Part shown: positions 46,880 through 58,484 of the stretch, piece after piece
How positions within the stretch are numbered: position 1 is the first letter of the stretch
Layout: every line of letters begins with the position of its first letter
NCBI GenBank assembly: GCA_003586115.2
Contig: QVOM02000116.1
Location: 38,880,128 to 38,944,127 of the forward strand
Length of the DNA stretch: 64,000 nt
DNA from: Salvator merianae
Lineage: Eukaryota; Chordata; Lepidosauria; Squamata; Teiidae
Direction of reading: 5' to 3'
Position numbers and translations under genes: made by a program
Notes under the pieces: generated by a model
What the model was told of the DNA's origin: nothing
The model's database searches: none
Seen by the model: only the letters and a program-made list of their open reading frames with translations

Positions 46880-47220
46880 AATACTCCAGTGATGCATCTA
46901 TATAACCACATCCAGCCAAATCCAATGGCCAGGTATGATGGCACCTGTACCCTAACAAATCTAGAAGATGAAAGAATTGATCTATCTCAAAATGTTGGCC
47001 TTCTCAGTTTGTGATAAAGGAAATCACATCACATCAACAGGAACTCAGTTTGAGGTTCACGTATTGCATACAGTCATTCCTTGTTTAACACAATTTTACA
47101 CAGTCCATTTTTTAAAGCTTTTTTTTTTCTTGTATACAGCTAAAAGAGTTTTAATGCAATCCTGGAGATTTTTAGCATCTGCAGTTTGACCTCTGAGGCA
47201 CCATTGACTTAACACTGGGA

Positions 47221-47662
47221 GGCCTTTTCCACACAGGACATTATTCTAGGTTCTAGGGGGCTCCCTGCCTCACACTGGTGCAAGATAAGGGAGGCCCTGC
47301 CCCCTCCTAGCACACTCTGTCCACACAGAATGGAACATAAATTGGGCTATGGTACACAAAATGGGGCTCATGGCCCGGTTTACTGGCAGACCTTGATGGC
47401 GAAGTCTACAGGCATGCTAGGGAGCTGGCCTAGAACAGTGGCTGTGTGCGGAAGGCTACGCGGGGAAGCATTTTAGCAGTGTAACAGCGTGTGCTGCTGA
47501 AAGGTCCCCCCCTCACCAGGGAATTCCAAAGGCTAGGAACTTTTGTTCCTGGCCTTTGGAGGCTCCAGCATTGCTTCAAAGCTGTCCCAATGCAGGCGGT
47601 CCTTACTATACCAGCATCGACCCATCCTATTCTGACCCAGTATACTAAAGTGCAAATAGTGG
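47221..47662. mobile_element. MITE family C copy
   Basis: It starts GGCCTTTTCCACACAGGACA. It contains CAAGATAAGGGAGGCCCTGC, GGCTAGGAACTTTTGTTCCT (a short palindrome), and ends near ACTAAAGTGCAAATAGTG, whose reverse complement resembles the TIR. Non-coding. Confidence 0.6.
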
Positions 47663-47663
47663 G

Positions 47664-48906
47664 GAACATTGGACCTCATCACCACAGCATCACTGACACA
47701 CCATTAGCTATATAGTGCTGTTGATTTAGACAGCATCCACTTAGGTGCTGCACTTTGTGGACTTAGGTGCCCCCAAACCCAATCCAGGAGTGGGCTGTCC
47801 AAACATCTGCCCCCAAATGACTCCTGGCCCACTCCATCAACCTGTAAGCCTTGATTGACAAGTTTGGAGCAACTGGCTGTCCCTAAGACACCTCCTCCCC
47901 TTCTGGGTAGGGTAACAGAGGATGAAGTGACTTACCAGTCTGGTTTCCAGCTGGGCTGTATTTGCACTGGACCAAAACCAGCCAACTTCCTGGGCCATTT
48001 CCTGTCAAAATGGCCAGAAAGTTTCCAGTGGCAGAACTTTCATTCCACAGCTGCAAGCTTTGGAGGTGGTGCAGTGCATGGCATTTGCTTGTGTCAAGGA
48101 CATCATCCCAACACCAGCATGCATTCCATTCCTATACTTACACTGATTTACGTTTCCGTAGGTGGCAATTACTTGCATAACATGGTTCTGCACTACACAG
48201 CAGTTTGTGGGAACCCAATGAAAGCATTATACAAGGATTAACTGTATTATAGACAGCCGTCATCTATTTGAAAGGGAGCCAACATTACTCATCTGTACTC
48301 TACACAGACATGTAACCCAGAGCCAGGATGCATCAGCATCCCAAGCAGAGAATAAATAACGGATGGCTGAAACCTGAATAAGTAACATCTCTCCCAAAAC
48401 CAAACATAGAGGTACTGCTTTGCTCGGGGTGCCCCACCATTTAGACTGCCCAATTCAACTTGTTTGCTCTTGGAAATAAAGCTCTATCAGGCTTGGAAAG
48501 GGAGATAACTTGGAGAGCTGCTTTTGTGGACCATTTTATGAGATTGTGGGAAAGGATGGAGATCCTCTTGAAAGCCCTGCTATGACATTAATGCATCCCT
48601 TCTTGATCATCTGAGAACAGAGGCATTGATTGATAGGATCAAAGCAAGACCTCCAATGGGAGCCTTGACGCCTCCTCCACTGCTTTTGTGGTCCCAATTC
48701 ATAAACCACTGTTGTGCCTGAGTACAGTAGCTGTAAGAGCAAAGGCTGAGAAGAAGGTGATGAAAAATGTGTGTACTGTTGCCAAGAAAATTGCATGGAT
48801 TTGCTTACATGGTTACCAGGAGTCAGGCTTGCCACAGTAGAACCCTACCTTTAGCTTTCTGCTAGAGATAGGGACCAGAATACACAGAGGTCAGGTCTCC
48901 ACCTAG
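47664..48906. other. No gene; possible worn MITE
   Basis: 47935-48140 has blocks resembling family C cores (ATTTGCACTGGACC, CTTTGGAGGTGGTGCAGTGC). The rest is unannotated. No domain is seen. Confidence 0.4.
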
Positions 48907-49080
48907 GCCTCATCCAGATAGGGGATATATAGTGCAATTATGTCTGTGCTATGGTGGGATTGCCACACATACCTGAGGCATCCCCACCTTAGCCCCACTA
49001 TATCCCTGCTAAATCATGCTGTAACTTATTTCAGGAAAAATCTGGTCATGGGTTCTCCCTAAATAGCACTATTACTTACT
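48907..49080. mobile_element. MITE family E fragment
   Basis: GGCCTCATCCAGATAGGGGA, TATGGTGGGATTGCCACACA and TTATTTCAGGAAAAATCTGG parallel blocks in 24232 and 57600-57670. Only the left end is clear. Confidence 0.45.
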
Positions 49081-49867
49081 TTGAGGATGGAGCCGCCATC
49101 TTTGCTGAGGCCACTGTGTATGGGGGGGGGGAAGGGGGCTGAAAAAGACAGACGTGTATGTGCAGTGGTAGTGATTCTGCATTTCTAGGTTTTCTGTGGC
49201 ATGGAAATACCCAGATGTGCATGTCATATATTGTGCACAGACAGAGCCAGCCCCATGCTATCTGTTCAACAGGCAGTCATTCCAGAGGGGCTTTTCTCTG
49301 GAATATTGCCTGTTAGTGTGATATTCAGCCAACATCTGGAGTCAGCCTTACTGAACGTGGTGCCCAGTAACATGTCTTCAGCTTCAATATATACACTTGC
49401 TTTAGTAATAGGCATCTCATAGTGAGCATGCTGCTCCATTATTGGGTGCAATCATCAACGAGACACCATTTTGGGAGGGCATGATTTCCTGATTGCTGCT
49501 TTGATTGATACCTCTGCCCTCAAAAATGTGGTGCCTGTCCCCAAGCACCTGTGAAGAATTTGCTGCCTGCATTTTCAAGCAGTGACACAGCCTGAGAGGC
49601 ACAGTGTTATACAAAAACATGGCCTCTGTCCACCTGTGGCCCTCCTCGGGGCTAATGGAGCCACTTGAGCTGCATGTCACTGCAGGGGTGGGAGAGAAAT
49701 ACACCAAGCTTCAAAGCAGTACTGCTTGCTTCCTGGATCATCTGTGTGGACAGAATTCTGCTCACACGAAGTTCCTACTCAGCCCTGTCAGCGGCAGACT
49801 GGAAGCAGGAGAGGAAACTGTGCCACAGACCATGGCACAAAATACCAGCCAAATAGTCAACATGGAG

Positions 49868-50915
49868 GCAAGATATTTATTTATTCATTTACATTTCTAT
49901 TCCTCCCTTATACCCGAAGGGCTACAATAAATTCACTATAAAAACAGTCAGATAAAATAGATTATCTAAAACAGTAACAGTGCCTGTATGAGGAGAGGAT
50001 GCTGTTCTCTCAGCCAAAGACCAGGGTGAACAGGTGTGTCTTCACTAGACATCCAAAACCATACAGTGAGAATGCCTGATGCACCTCAAACAGGAGGCTG
50101 TTCCACAGTCTGGGGGCTATCGCCAAGAATTAGATACTCCTCCATGCCAAATCCACTGAAGAAAGTGACCTGAGAATACTTTAAAGAGGATTAAAGTAAG
50201 ATTGCTCCTTCTGTGGAAGGGGAAGGAGGCACAGCATTTGATTATTCCCCCCATCCTGTCCCCTAGCTGACCAGAATTTGGCCAAAGATCACCATCCAGA
50301 TGCAGTCCCAAACATCACTTGTACTTACTCTGACGTTGATATCCCCTTCATTAACAGCAAAACAATCCCAAAGAAGCAAATAATAATAAAAATAATATAA
50401 TTTAGGAGGCAAAAGAATGGGAAATAGCACATATAAGAGTTAATGATTGTTTCAGAACTCCAAATGCCTCAGTGACTTAAAAGGATTTTCACCTGACACC
50501 TGAAATGCAGTCAGGCACTTTGTGTTCTTGGAAGAGGATCCTATAACTGGAGAGCTGAAAAATTATCTTTCTGGTTAACTGACAGTTTTTGAAGGAGGCA
50601 GGCGAAGATGGACATCTGGGAGGTCTGGGAGCAGGAGCTCCATCCAGTCCCTGGGTTCTGAGCCATTTCTGACTTGGAAGTAAGTACACGCGTTCTGTAC
50701 TGGTCTTGGAAACGAGCAGTTAGCCAATTGCAGTTATTTTAAAACTGGCAAAACATGTGCTGTACCAGTTAATATTCTGGCAGCTCTGTTCTGCAGCAAT
50801 GGAACCTTCCAAAACCATCAGAGGCTTCCTCATTTACAGCACTTTGCAATAATCCACCCCAGAGGCTATCAGAGCATGGTCAACCATTGCCAGACCAAAA
50901 AATATATACAGCAAT
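49868..50915 (-). mobile_element. L2-type LINE, C-terminal region and 3' UTR
   Basis: On the plus strand the 3' UTR shows TATTTATTTATTCATTTACA, then ATACCCGAAGG, GGTGAACAGGTGTGTCTTCA and GGAGGCTGTTCCACAGTCTG, as at 38060-38300. At the far end, the minus frames read LAMVDHALIASGVDYC and, frameshifted, further QLVQNAAARLL-like sequence (about 50905-50760), the L2 ORF2 C-terminal start. 50330-50700 is poorly alignable and may contain unrelated DNA. Confidence 0.7.
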
Positions 50916-51181
50916 AATAATCAAAGAGGAGGGGTGGATGATTACTAAGCACCTGGCAGACCACAATACCTATCTGATAGGCTGCATTACGCTTTGAGGA
51001 TTGCAATCTGCAAACAGCCCATCACACTAATGCCTGAATGAATCCAGAATCGAGCATCCCAAGCCAGTGATATGTTCCAAGGAGAGGGCGAGATTGGAAC
51101 AATGTGAAAAGTTAGAATGGGAAACCATGAAAGGACCAGTATGGATGCACAGAGGGTTTGCTGATAAGATGAGAAGAGAAA

Positions 51182-51348
51182 GGGCCTTTCCGCACTTTCC
51201 ATCTTGGAATGTTCAGAACATAGTCTGCACAATGATTTTGTTGTCCGCAGCTGTAGATGCTCCTGGATGCTGCAGCAGCAGGGCCATTCAGACGCACTTA
51301 CCTGGTGAATGTCTGATCGCTCACTAAAGGCAAAGTGCGAACAGGCCC
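51182..51348. mobile_element. MITE family A, short deletion derivative
   Basis: The left end is GGGCCTTTCCGCACTTTCCA and the right-end reverse complement is GGGCCTGTTCGCACTTTGCC. It is only 167 bp, with almost all of the internal sequence of 19793-20251 missing (CAGCTGTAGATGCTCCTGGA remains). No clear target duplication (AAA left, TCA right). Confidence 0.75.
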
Positions 51349-51790
51349 TCAGGCAAGGCAAGTTCTGCAGCACTGAAATGATTACGAAAAGTAACCACTA
51401 GAAACTCAGTAATGGCTAACATGGGCTAAGTTACACCTTTAATCAACCACCAAAGTGAAAAGAATGTTCAGCAAAGGGCTGAACCACATTTTTCCCCAAT
51501 TATGTAACTCAAATATTTTTTTGAAAAGAGAATAAAATCCAGGCAAAAAGAGGTTTTTAACAAAACAAAACCCTAAAGCAGGTTGAAGTTTCGGGTGCAT
51601 TGCTCAAACTTTGGGCAAAAACAAAACACAATAGAAAGCCAAAGACTGACCTAAAGCAATAGCCAATCACCTCACATTACTTTGGAGGGAGATGAAATCA
51701 GCTGAGCTACTTGGGAAGAGTTGAGACAGAATGTACTTGTGTGATGGAAAAAAAATGGGGAAAAAGGAGAACTTGAGGTGGGCTAAATAT

Positions 51791-51970
51791 GGCCCTTTCT
51801 GAATTGGATGTTATTTCAGATTATATTCCAGATTAGGGGCCTGCCATCTGCCTGCTAGTGAAGACTATGGCAGGTCATGGGCAGAAACTGCCATAGTCTG
51901 CACCAGCGTGCAGATGGCAGGCTCCTATTTCAGAATATAATCTGAAATAAGACCTCGTGCAGAAAAGGTC
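51791..51970. mobile_element. MITE family B, palindromic
   Basis: The left arm (GGCCCTTTCTGAATTGGATG, TTATTTCAGATTATATTCCA) mirrors the right-end reverse complement (GACCTTTTCTGCACGAGGTC, TTATTTCAGATTATATTCTG). It has the same length (180 bp) as 25745-25924. The centre has ACTATGGCAGGT and ACTGCCATAGTC arms. The flanks are TAT and TAG. It abuts the next MITE with only a few bases between. Confidence 0.8.
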
Positions 51971-51974
51971 TAGG

Positions 51975-52392
51975 GGCCTTTCTGCACTTACCTGCTCTTT
52001 GTCAGGATCAATGGGTCCAGAATAGCAAAGTACCACTGATCCTGACCACAGTGCTGATCCAGAAAACCCACACCGCAGTCTCTGAAGCTCAAGTGAGCTT
52101 CACAGTGGCACCCTTACACCACCAAGGGCTAAGAACAAAAGTTCCTAGCCTGAGGGCCTCTGGAAGGTATATTTCAGTTGCACTCTATGGGCCCCTGTAG
52201 TCTCAAACAGGGGAGGCATCCTTCTACGTGCCTTCCTTGTTCTGGATCAGGGCTGCTGCTCAGCTGGTAGACAGAGTGGATTAGTGGGGGTGGGGGTGGC
52301 CTCATAGATCTGGATTAACGTGCAGATCCATGAGGCCTAAATGCGTACTACACAAACCCTTAATCTGCATCAATGATCTATGCAGAAAGGAC
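51975..52392. mobile_element. MITE family C copy
   Basis: The left end is GGCCTTTCTGCACTTACCTG and the right-end reverse complement begins GTCCTTTCTGCATAGATCAT. It contains AAGAACAAAAGTTCCTAGCC (compare 47535-47560). It is a near head-to-tail neighbour of the family B MITE at 51791-51970. Confidence 0.65.
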
Positions 52393-54965
52393 TTAAGAAT
52401 GTGAACATGCCTGAAGCAATACAAACCGTTTTCTTGACTCAAAGTGCTTCCGGTATATTGTATATACCTGGGTCTGTTTTCTCTCCAGTTGTTGTTAGAC
52501 AACATGGCTGTTCTTATCAGCCGTGGCTGGCAAGCCTGATGACCAGGGGAAATGGAGTTTGTTGCCCAAGAAGATCTGGAGTGTTCCACTTTAACCATTT
52601 CTCACTTGCACTAAGGATGCTAAGCTTGGGAATTGCAGGTAAGTACACAGACAGGAAAGGCTCAGTCAGTGATCTGCAAATCATGCCAAGCTCTGAAGCT
52701 TGCGGTCCCATCAGGAAACTCTTCCAAGATCCTAATGCATCTTATTTGGATGTTCTAGTTCTGTTTTGAATTATTTAGATGAGTGGGGCTTTGGGGTTTC
52801 CTTTTTGTTCTCTGCAGCCTACCGCCACTGGCAGATAACAGCATTATTTCTGAGCACCCTCATTTTTGCCATTGCATGAGCAAATGGAAAACTATTGTTT
52901 CCAGGAGCGCAGAAAATATTTGCCACGATCACGGTAGCCACTTGAGAAATTTACCAGGTAAAAAAAATACTCATTTCATTTATTTTCTTCCCCCCAAAGG
53001 CAAATCTTTTCTTTTTTCTTTAACCCCACGTATTTAAGCACGTTTTCCAAGAAAGCTTGTGAACATTCTTTTTGCACATTGTCAGCTGGGACTTATATTT
53101 TCATTTCTTGACTTCTACCAGCTGGTTCAGGGATGTCTCTGCAGAGGAAAAAAAAATCTTGTCTCCATAACGGCAAACAAATAACTCTGTAACAGAGCAG
53201 GCATCTATTCAGATATCAGATTCAATCTGCAGATTGTCAAAGGCTACCCAAGTTTTCAAGTAATACAGTTTACCCTTTGCCTGCTATGAAATACATTTTA
53301 TCACTTGTATGATGTGGTGTGGAATTTCTGCCAGGGCTGCAATTCAATCAGGCCCTGACAGTTGATATTGCTGTCACAGTTTTTCGAGTTCTTACAGGAA
53401 ACCAAACTAGTCAGCCACACTGCTGACTTCGAACAGGCAAGCCACAGAGAAAATGATATATAACTGTTTTGAAGAAAATGGACACCAATAAACAGATTTC
53501 ATCTACTACTTTGGAAAAGAAATAGATTCAGGGGATAGAACAGAGCAGATTGCCTTATTACCTGGTCAGATTATTTGAGCATCTGAATGAATGAAACTTT
53601 CCAGGCTCTTAGGCTGAGATCTTTTATTTGGAGACATGTCAAGGGCTGAATCTGGAACCTTCAGTATGCTATGTAGTGTTCTCTCCTTAGCCTCTTTCAT
53701 GAAGGATCTAGAACCTTCTTCAACTAAGACTGCATTTCCATGACGGAGAATTGTAGTGCCTGCTGAGGCAGAACTCTTGCACCGGTCCCAGAGGCAGAGT
53801 TCATAATATCTTCACACCACTCCCCACAACCCCTTGCAAACTTCAGACCTGGGCAACACACATTCCCTGGGTTTAAAGCTACAGCACAGTCCTTTTTGGG
53901 GACTCACTGGAAATGGCCCTGGAAGTCAACCATTTTCTCCACATCACAAAATAAAGCCATGTGTAGCATGGGGCAAGTAGGATCACTCACATGACCACTG
54001 TCCATCTTCATGGTGGCAGTTCAAGGACCCTCAGAGTTGTCCTTCCTGCTTTGCAGCAAGGCCACCTCTGCAAGTGTTTGCCAGTGGGCATCATCGGAGT
54101 GAAGACGACACGCCTCTTGGCCCTTCACTGGAGCTCTCTTCCACCTGTGAGGATGCAGCCTAACTGTGGCTTCTTGGTACATGAAGGCTTCCTTGCCTAG
54201 TGAGGTTTCCGCCTCTGCAAGAGCAGAGTGACAGTCATAGACTGACAGCCCATTCTGGTTACTAAGACCTTCTGATACCACAGCACAATTAAATAAAGCA
54301 GTCGTTCTGGGCACACTGACAGCACTTATGAGTTCCCTTCATTCTCAGCCAGCAGTTCTACATAATGGTTTGGATGTTAAGGGAATTCTTTTCAGACTTC
54401 GTTGATACATGATTAACCATCCAGAAGTGTGAGCTGCCCAATTACATTGATCAATTGGCAAGTTTTCACAGAATTTTTCTTTCAGATCTTTGGATTTTTG
54501 CTAGCTTACAACTTTACTAATTTTATTTTTCCTTTTTTTTTTTTTTTTTGAAATCCCTATAAAACTAATGGCTTAACTATCTGACTATTTTGATTTCCAA
54601 TGAGTTAAATCCTGGCAAAGAACCTGTATACTTGGGCTGCAACTTGTTTCAATAAAATGTCTCTTTTTATGGGCAAAACCATGATGAGTTTTCTCCTAGT
54701 AATCCCCTTTTGATCCCAATTCCTGTGAGAACCCCCAGAGTGAAGGTGAATCACTCTGGAAAGAGGATGCGTATGAGAGCAACTGCAACCCCAAGCCAAC
54801 AAAGTCAGTTTGGAAATGCTCATTTCCCATATTCCTCTGCAACTGCATCAAATATATTCTAGAGCTAGCAATAAGAATCTGATTTATGTTTCAGATTTGC
54901 AGTTCATTAAAGATGTGTGCATTAAAGGTTTTGCACATGATATGCTGTCATAGGAGGATATGGAG
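52393..54965. other. No gene; long unannotated stretch
   Basis: I see short A-runs and one poly-T (54531-54550), no recognised repeat and no domain. The 129-codon frame 52380-52769 overlaps the MITE edge and is not supported. Confidence 0.4.
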
Positions 54966-54969
54966 CGTC

Positions 54970-55300
54970 AGCATTCTATAGTGGCTAGAATGTTTGCTTA
55001 GAGTAGGGGTTGTGGCTGTTGAGTATCATCAGATCATGGCTGACTCCTGGTTGACTGCACGGGCACCCCTATGCAGCTTCCTTAGCAGAGATACAGAAGT
55101 GGTTTGCCATTGCCTACTTCTGGGGAAAGTCTGGGGATCAAACTTTCCAGACTGCTTGCATTACCACTGAGGTCGGATGGGAAAGTAGGGCACAAATTTT
55201 CATTTGGCCATGGAAGCTTGCTTAGTTATCTTGGGTCAGTCACTGCCCCCTAGCTTAACCTCCCTCGCTAGGCTATTGTGAAGGTAAGGCCACTTAAAAA
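54970..55300 (+). mobile_element. tRNA-derived SINE, interrupted
   Basis: The left part, CTATAGTGGCTAGAATGTTT, resembles the A-box region of the reptilian SINE that reads GTGTAGTGGTTAGAGTG. After 55168 the sequence resumes with GGCCATGGAAGCTTGCTTAG, TTGGGTCAGTCACTGCC, GCTTAACCTCCCTCGCTAGG and TATTGTGAAGG. These match that SINE body (CATGGAAGCTTGCTGGGTGACC, GGGCCAGTCAC, CTAACCTACCTCACAGGG, TTGTGAGG). The B box is decayed. Confidence 0.5.
55012..55168 (-). mobile_element. 5S-Sauria-type SINE body, nested
   Basis: On the plus strand, GGCTGACTCCTGGTTGACTG, CAGAAGTGGTTTGCCATTGC and CTACTTCTGGGG are the reverse complement of the 5S-SINE body (CAATGGCAAACCAC, CCAGGAGTCAGCC). The 5S head is missing. 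It lies between the two halves of a tRNA-type SINE. Confidence 0.55.
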
Positions 55301-55566
55301 TGCTGATGAAAGTGCACTGACCACATGTCATCACTCATCTGGTGACCCTCCCACACCAAGGGTATAATCAGCAAAAGGAGTATCCTACTGATTTGCTGAG
55401 GCATCTCCTGTGGGAGGGGCAGCAGCCACAGGAGTGACCTCACAGTGCTTTCGCTGCCTAGAGCCTTGAAGCAACGGCCAACTTCAGGGGCCATTCCAGT
55501 GCTTCACTTCAAGACCTTGGATAGAAATGTCCACACTGAGGAACTTTCATTCCCTGCCAACGAAGT

Positions 55567-55858
55567 TTGCCAAGGCCTGGAGGCACGGTGGTGCAGGTGG
55601 CTAAGGCACTGATCCTTCAATAGGAGGATCGGAGTTCGAGGCCCTTGTCTGCTGTGTAGAGTGGATGAGCGCCCTCTACTGGCCTCTAGCTCCAGCCAAC
55701 CTAGCTGTTCGAAAGCAAGTAATTGCAAGCAGATAAATAGGGAGCATCACTTTGTGTGATGCGGAAGATAGATAGATGTAAGCATTTGGGCAAAAAATAA
55801 CCTTGTAAGTCACTTGTAAGGCGGAGAAAAGCGGGGTATAAAAACCAAATTATTATTA
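55567..55858 (+). mobile_element. tRNA-derived SINE with Sauria-like body
   Basis: The head GGCACGGTGGTGCAGGTGGC, then TAAGGCACTG, carries an A-box-like stretch. GATCGGAGTTCGAGGCCC carries the B box (GTTCGANNCC). The body CTCCAGCCAACCTAGCTGTT, CGAAAGCAAG, GCAGATAAATAGG is the Sauria SINE body (GCCAACCTAGCAGTTCGAAA..). The tail, TAAGGCGGAGAAAAGCGGGG then TATAAAAACC, is L2-like rather than the BovB-type end. An (ATT)n tract follows. About 290 bp, apparently full-length. Confidence 0.8.
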
Positions 55859-55859
55859 A

Positions 55860-55901
<42 letters not shown>

Positions 55902-55917
55902 CCTCCTCCTCCTCCTC
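55849..55917. repeat. (ATT)n then (TCC)n
   Basis: About 17 ATT units, the 3' tail of the SINE, followed by five or six TCC units. Confidence 0.95.
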
Positions 55918-57365
55918 TTCCTTCAAATAGCCCAACTCTGCACTCCTGGGCCAAAGCAAGCTCTCAGCTTCAGAAATGGACCTCTCCGCACCCGTGTAGA
56001 AGAAGCTTTTTTTCTTGATTTCAAGTGGCAACGTGTCTTGGGACAGCCTGGGAGATGGTAGGAATGAAAACCTACAGTCTAGGAGATTTCAGAAAAGATT
56101 ATGACAACATTTTGGAACAGGTGTAACGGTTAATTTCTAACAGTGGGTCAGAAAGGAGACTGACCTTGGATTTCTTCCATTATAACTCATAAGTAATATT
56201 TATCTGTTCAAAAAAGTACTGCGTTAGGAATGTAACAAAGAACACAAAAGATGAATGGAATTGGTCTTCTCTCAATCTTTCTCCCGCTCCCACCCCCTCA
56301 TGTATGATCAGCACCCCTCCTGCTCCAGGGCCTGGAGCAAGCACTCTGGCCCTAAAAGTGGCAGGATCCACTGCTGCACAGATCCTGCTAAAATCTTGTA
56401 CAGAGGTAACCAGTTTGGGTAGACGGAAGTGGAGTTTTTAACTGTGTCACTGCCATGTCTCATATGTTCTGTAGTCCCAATCTCTATCCAGATCCTTTCC
56501 CAGCTTACCAGAGAGCAAGCCCAAAGATGTCCTGGGGCTGTTTGGGTGCAGTTTAGTTTTATGAAGATGTTCTGTGTTCTGCGTATTAATCAGATTTAGG
56601 AAGGAAGAAAAGAAGGGAGGGAGGAAAGAAGGAAAGGAGGAAGGATAACTCTTGTTAAAAACAACAATAATGATGATGGTCATCTTCGTCATCATCATCA
56701 TCATCAGGAAATCGACCTGATTTCTGAGTGTGCATGCATGGAGTAATGCTATATGTAAAATTCAGACAATAGTAGAGCTTTGGGGAGCATAAGAACAATT
56801 AAAATACTCTTTACTCGGTATGGTCCACTGGGGGCAGAAGCATAATTGCAGAAGAAGAGGTACATTATTCTAATTCAGTTCTGGAACACTGTGAAGACTG
56901 CATCCAGACATCCTTCTTCTTCAGGCAGATGACGCAAAAGCCACTGCAGGAGTGAATAAGCCTTGGCCATATGGTCCAGGGCCTCCAGGGGCAAGTGGAA
57001 TATTGCTGTGAGTGGAATCCCCCCCCCCCCAGCAGCAAGGATTCCACATGGGCTTGCTTCAGAGGACCACAAAAGGCACCAGAAGTCAGCTCCATATGAC
57101 AATTCCAAGCAAAATCCTCTGTGGGCTGCAGAGGCTCAGGGAGTGATGTGACCAAAAACAATCAGATGCCCCGCCCCCTGGATGTTGATCCAAAGGGCTC
57201 ATGTAGAGCTGCAGCCAAAGTCTGGAACTAATGAAGCATTCTGTCCCCATTAGAGAAGAGATAACAAATGTTCAGATGCTACTGGATTATAAGCAGTGGT
57301 GACTCAGAGTGGGCTAAGACTCCAGTTGGAAGCTTCCTCTTAGAACTCAATGAGTGGAGTTTTGG
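55918..57365. other. No gene; purine tract and (ATC)n
   Basis: 56592-56645 is an almost pure purine tract of GGAAG/GGGA units. 56680-56706 is a short (ATC)n tract. Ten or so C at 57019-57030. Otherwise nothing is recognised. Confidence 0.5.
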
Positions 57366-57777
57366 GTGCCTCCAGACAGCATGGGGCAATCTTGGGATCT
57401 AAAGAAGATCCCACAACTGCCTCTTGCCTCTCCCACCAGACACGAGAGGCAATCATGGGCTTTTACCTCTTGTCTGCCAGCTCCTTGCAAATTCTTTTGC
57501 GAATACCTGGAAGCTATTCAAACGCCTTCCCTTTGGGTTTTTTTTTCCAGTTATTTGCAAGAGAATGAGAATGAAAAGAGTCAGTAGACAAGAGTTAAGT
57601 TATTGCTGTTACAGGAAACTTGGCATTGTTGTCAGATTTCCCATCATAGCAATATTACAGGAAATCACCTCAATATCTCAGGACTATACTGGGAATGCAA
57701 CAATTACATATGGTACTCCCAACATAGTCCCAAGAGAACTGCGGGTTTTAGCCCGCATCTGGAGGTTTGCCCAATGC
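57366..57777. mobile_element. MITE family E, near-complete
   Basis: The left end, GGTGCCTCCAGACAGCATGG, pairs with the right-end reverse complement, GGGCAAACCTCCAGATGCGG. Inside: GTTACAGGAAACTTGGCATT, CTCAGGACTATACTGGGAAT and GGTACTCCCAACATAGTCCC. The frame 57424-57834 is accidental. Confidence 0.7.
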
Positions 57778-58480
57778 TATTCAGTAAAATGTCGTTCTGA
57801 GACTCCAGCCCACAAGGTCAACAGCAATGAATAATAAGTGTTGAAGTTCAAAAAGGCTCACAGCACTCCCATTCTTGAACCAAAGAGAACTTCACCTAAA
57901 GGCAGAAATAGCCAAAGTTGCAGGGAGGTACACAGTACAGCAAAGCATACAGCAGTGGAGACAAAGTTAAGGTCCAGGCAAAGTGCCCACTTAAGGAACA
58001 ACCAAAGGAACCAAGGAGTAGAAGTTCAAGCACTGAGCTAAGTAGAGTCTTGCAAAGATTAAAGACTGATCTGGACTTGTTTAAATTTAGGCCAAGTCAG
58101 AACCACTCAGTGGACTTCCTGGATGGTGGGCACACACATCTCCTTTCTCTTCTGCAACTTTAAATTGTAGTAAGAATTGATGGAACCCTAAAGCATTAGA
58201 TTAGGAAAGCAAGGTAGATGCATTTTATACTTGCAGCATACTGCCACAAAAAGGAAAGTAACCACCTAATCACTGCTGACTTGCCTATAAGTTTACTTGA
58301 GCAAGAAGAGAGCAAAGCATGACACAGGACGACAAGGGAACAGTTCTCTTTAAACAATGAAGCTATTTTAGCAGAATCTCAAATTCCGGTGGTCACTGCT
58401 ATTCCAATAAATGGCTTACTTCCACCAGTACACGAAGAGTCCTTGTGTGCATCCTGTTGAACAGCAGCCTGCTGGTATCA
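57778..58480. other. No gene; unannotated
   Basis: No repeat or domain recognised. Confidence 0.45.
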
Positions 58481-58484
58481 TATC

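Larger units (their letters stand above)
46564..47139. repeat. Direct duplication (259/260 bp) flanking an N and a hAT end
   Basis: 46564-46822 and 46880-47139 are the same sequence. The only difference I find is one T in the poly-T run (9 against 10). Between them lie 56 bp of hAT end (46823-46878) and one N (46879). After the second copy the unique sequence CTAAAAGAG continues directly from GTATACAG. This is best read as two alleles, or two contig ends, joined head to tail in assembly. Confidence 0.9.

Noticed and set aside
55567..55640. Functional tRNA gene
   Set aside because: A and B boxes are present, but no cloverleaf with acceptor and anticodon stems is apparent. It is the head of a SINE.
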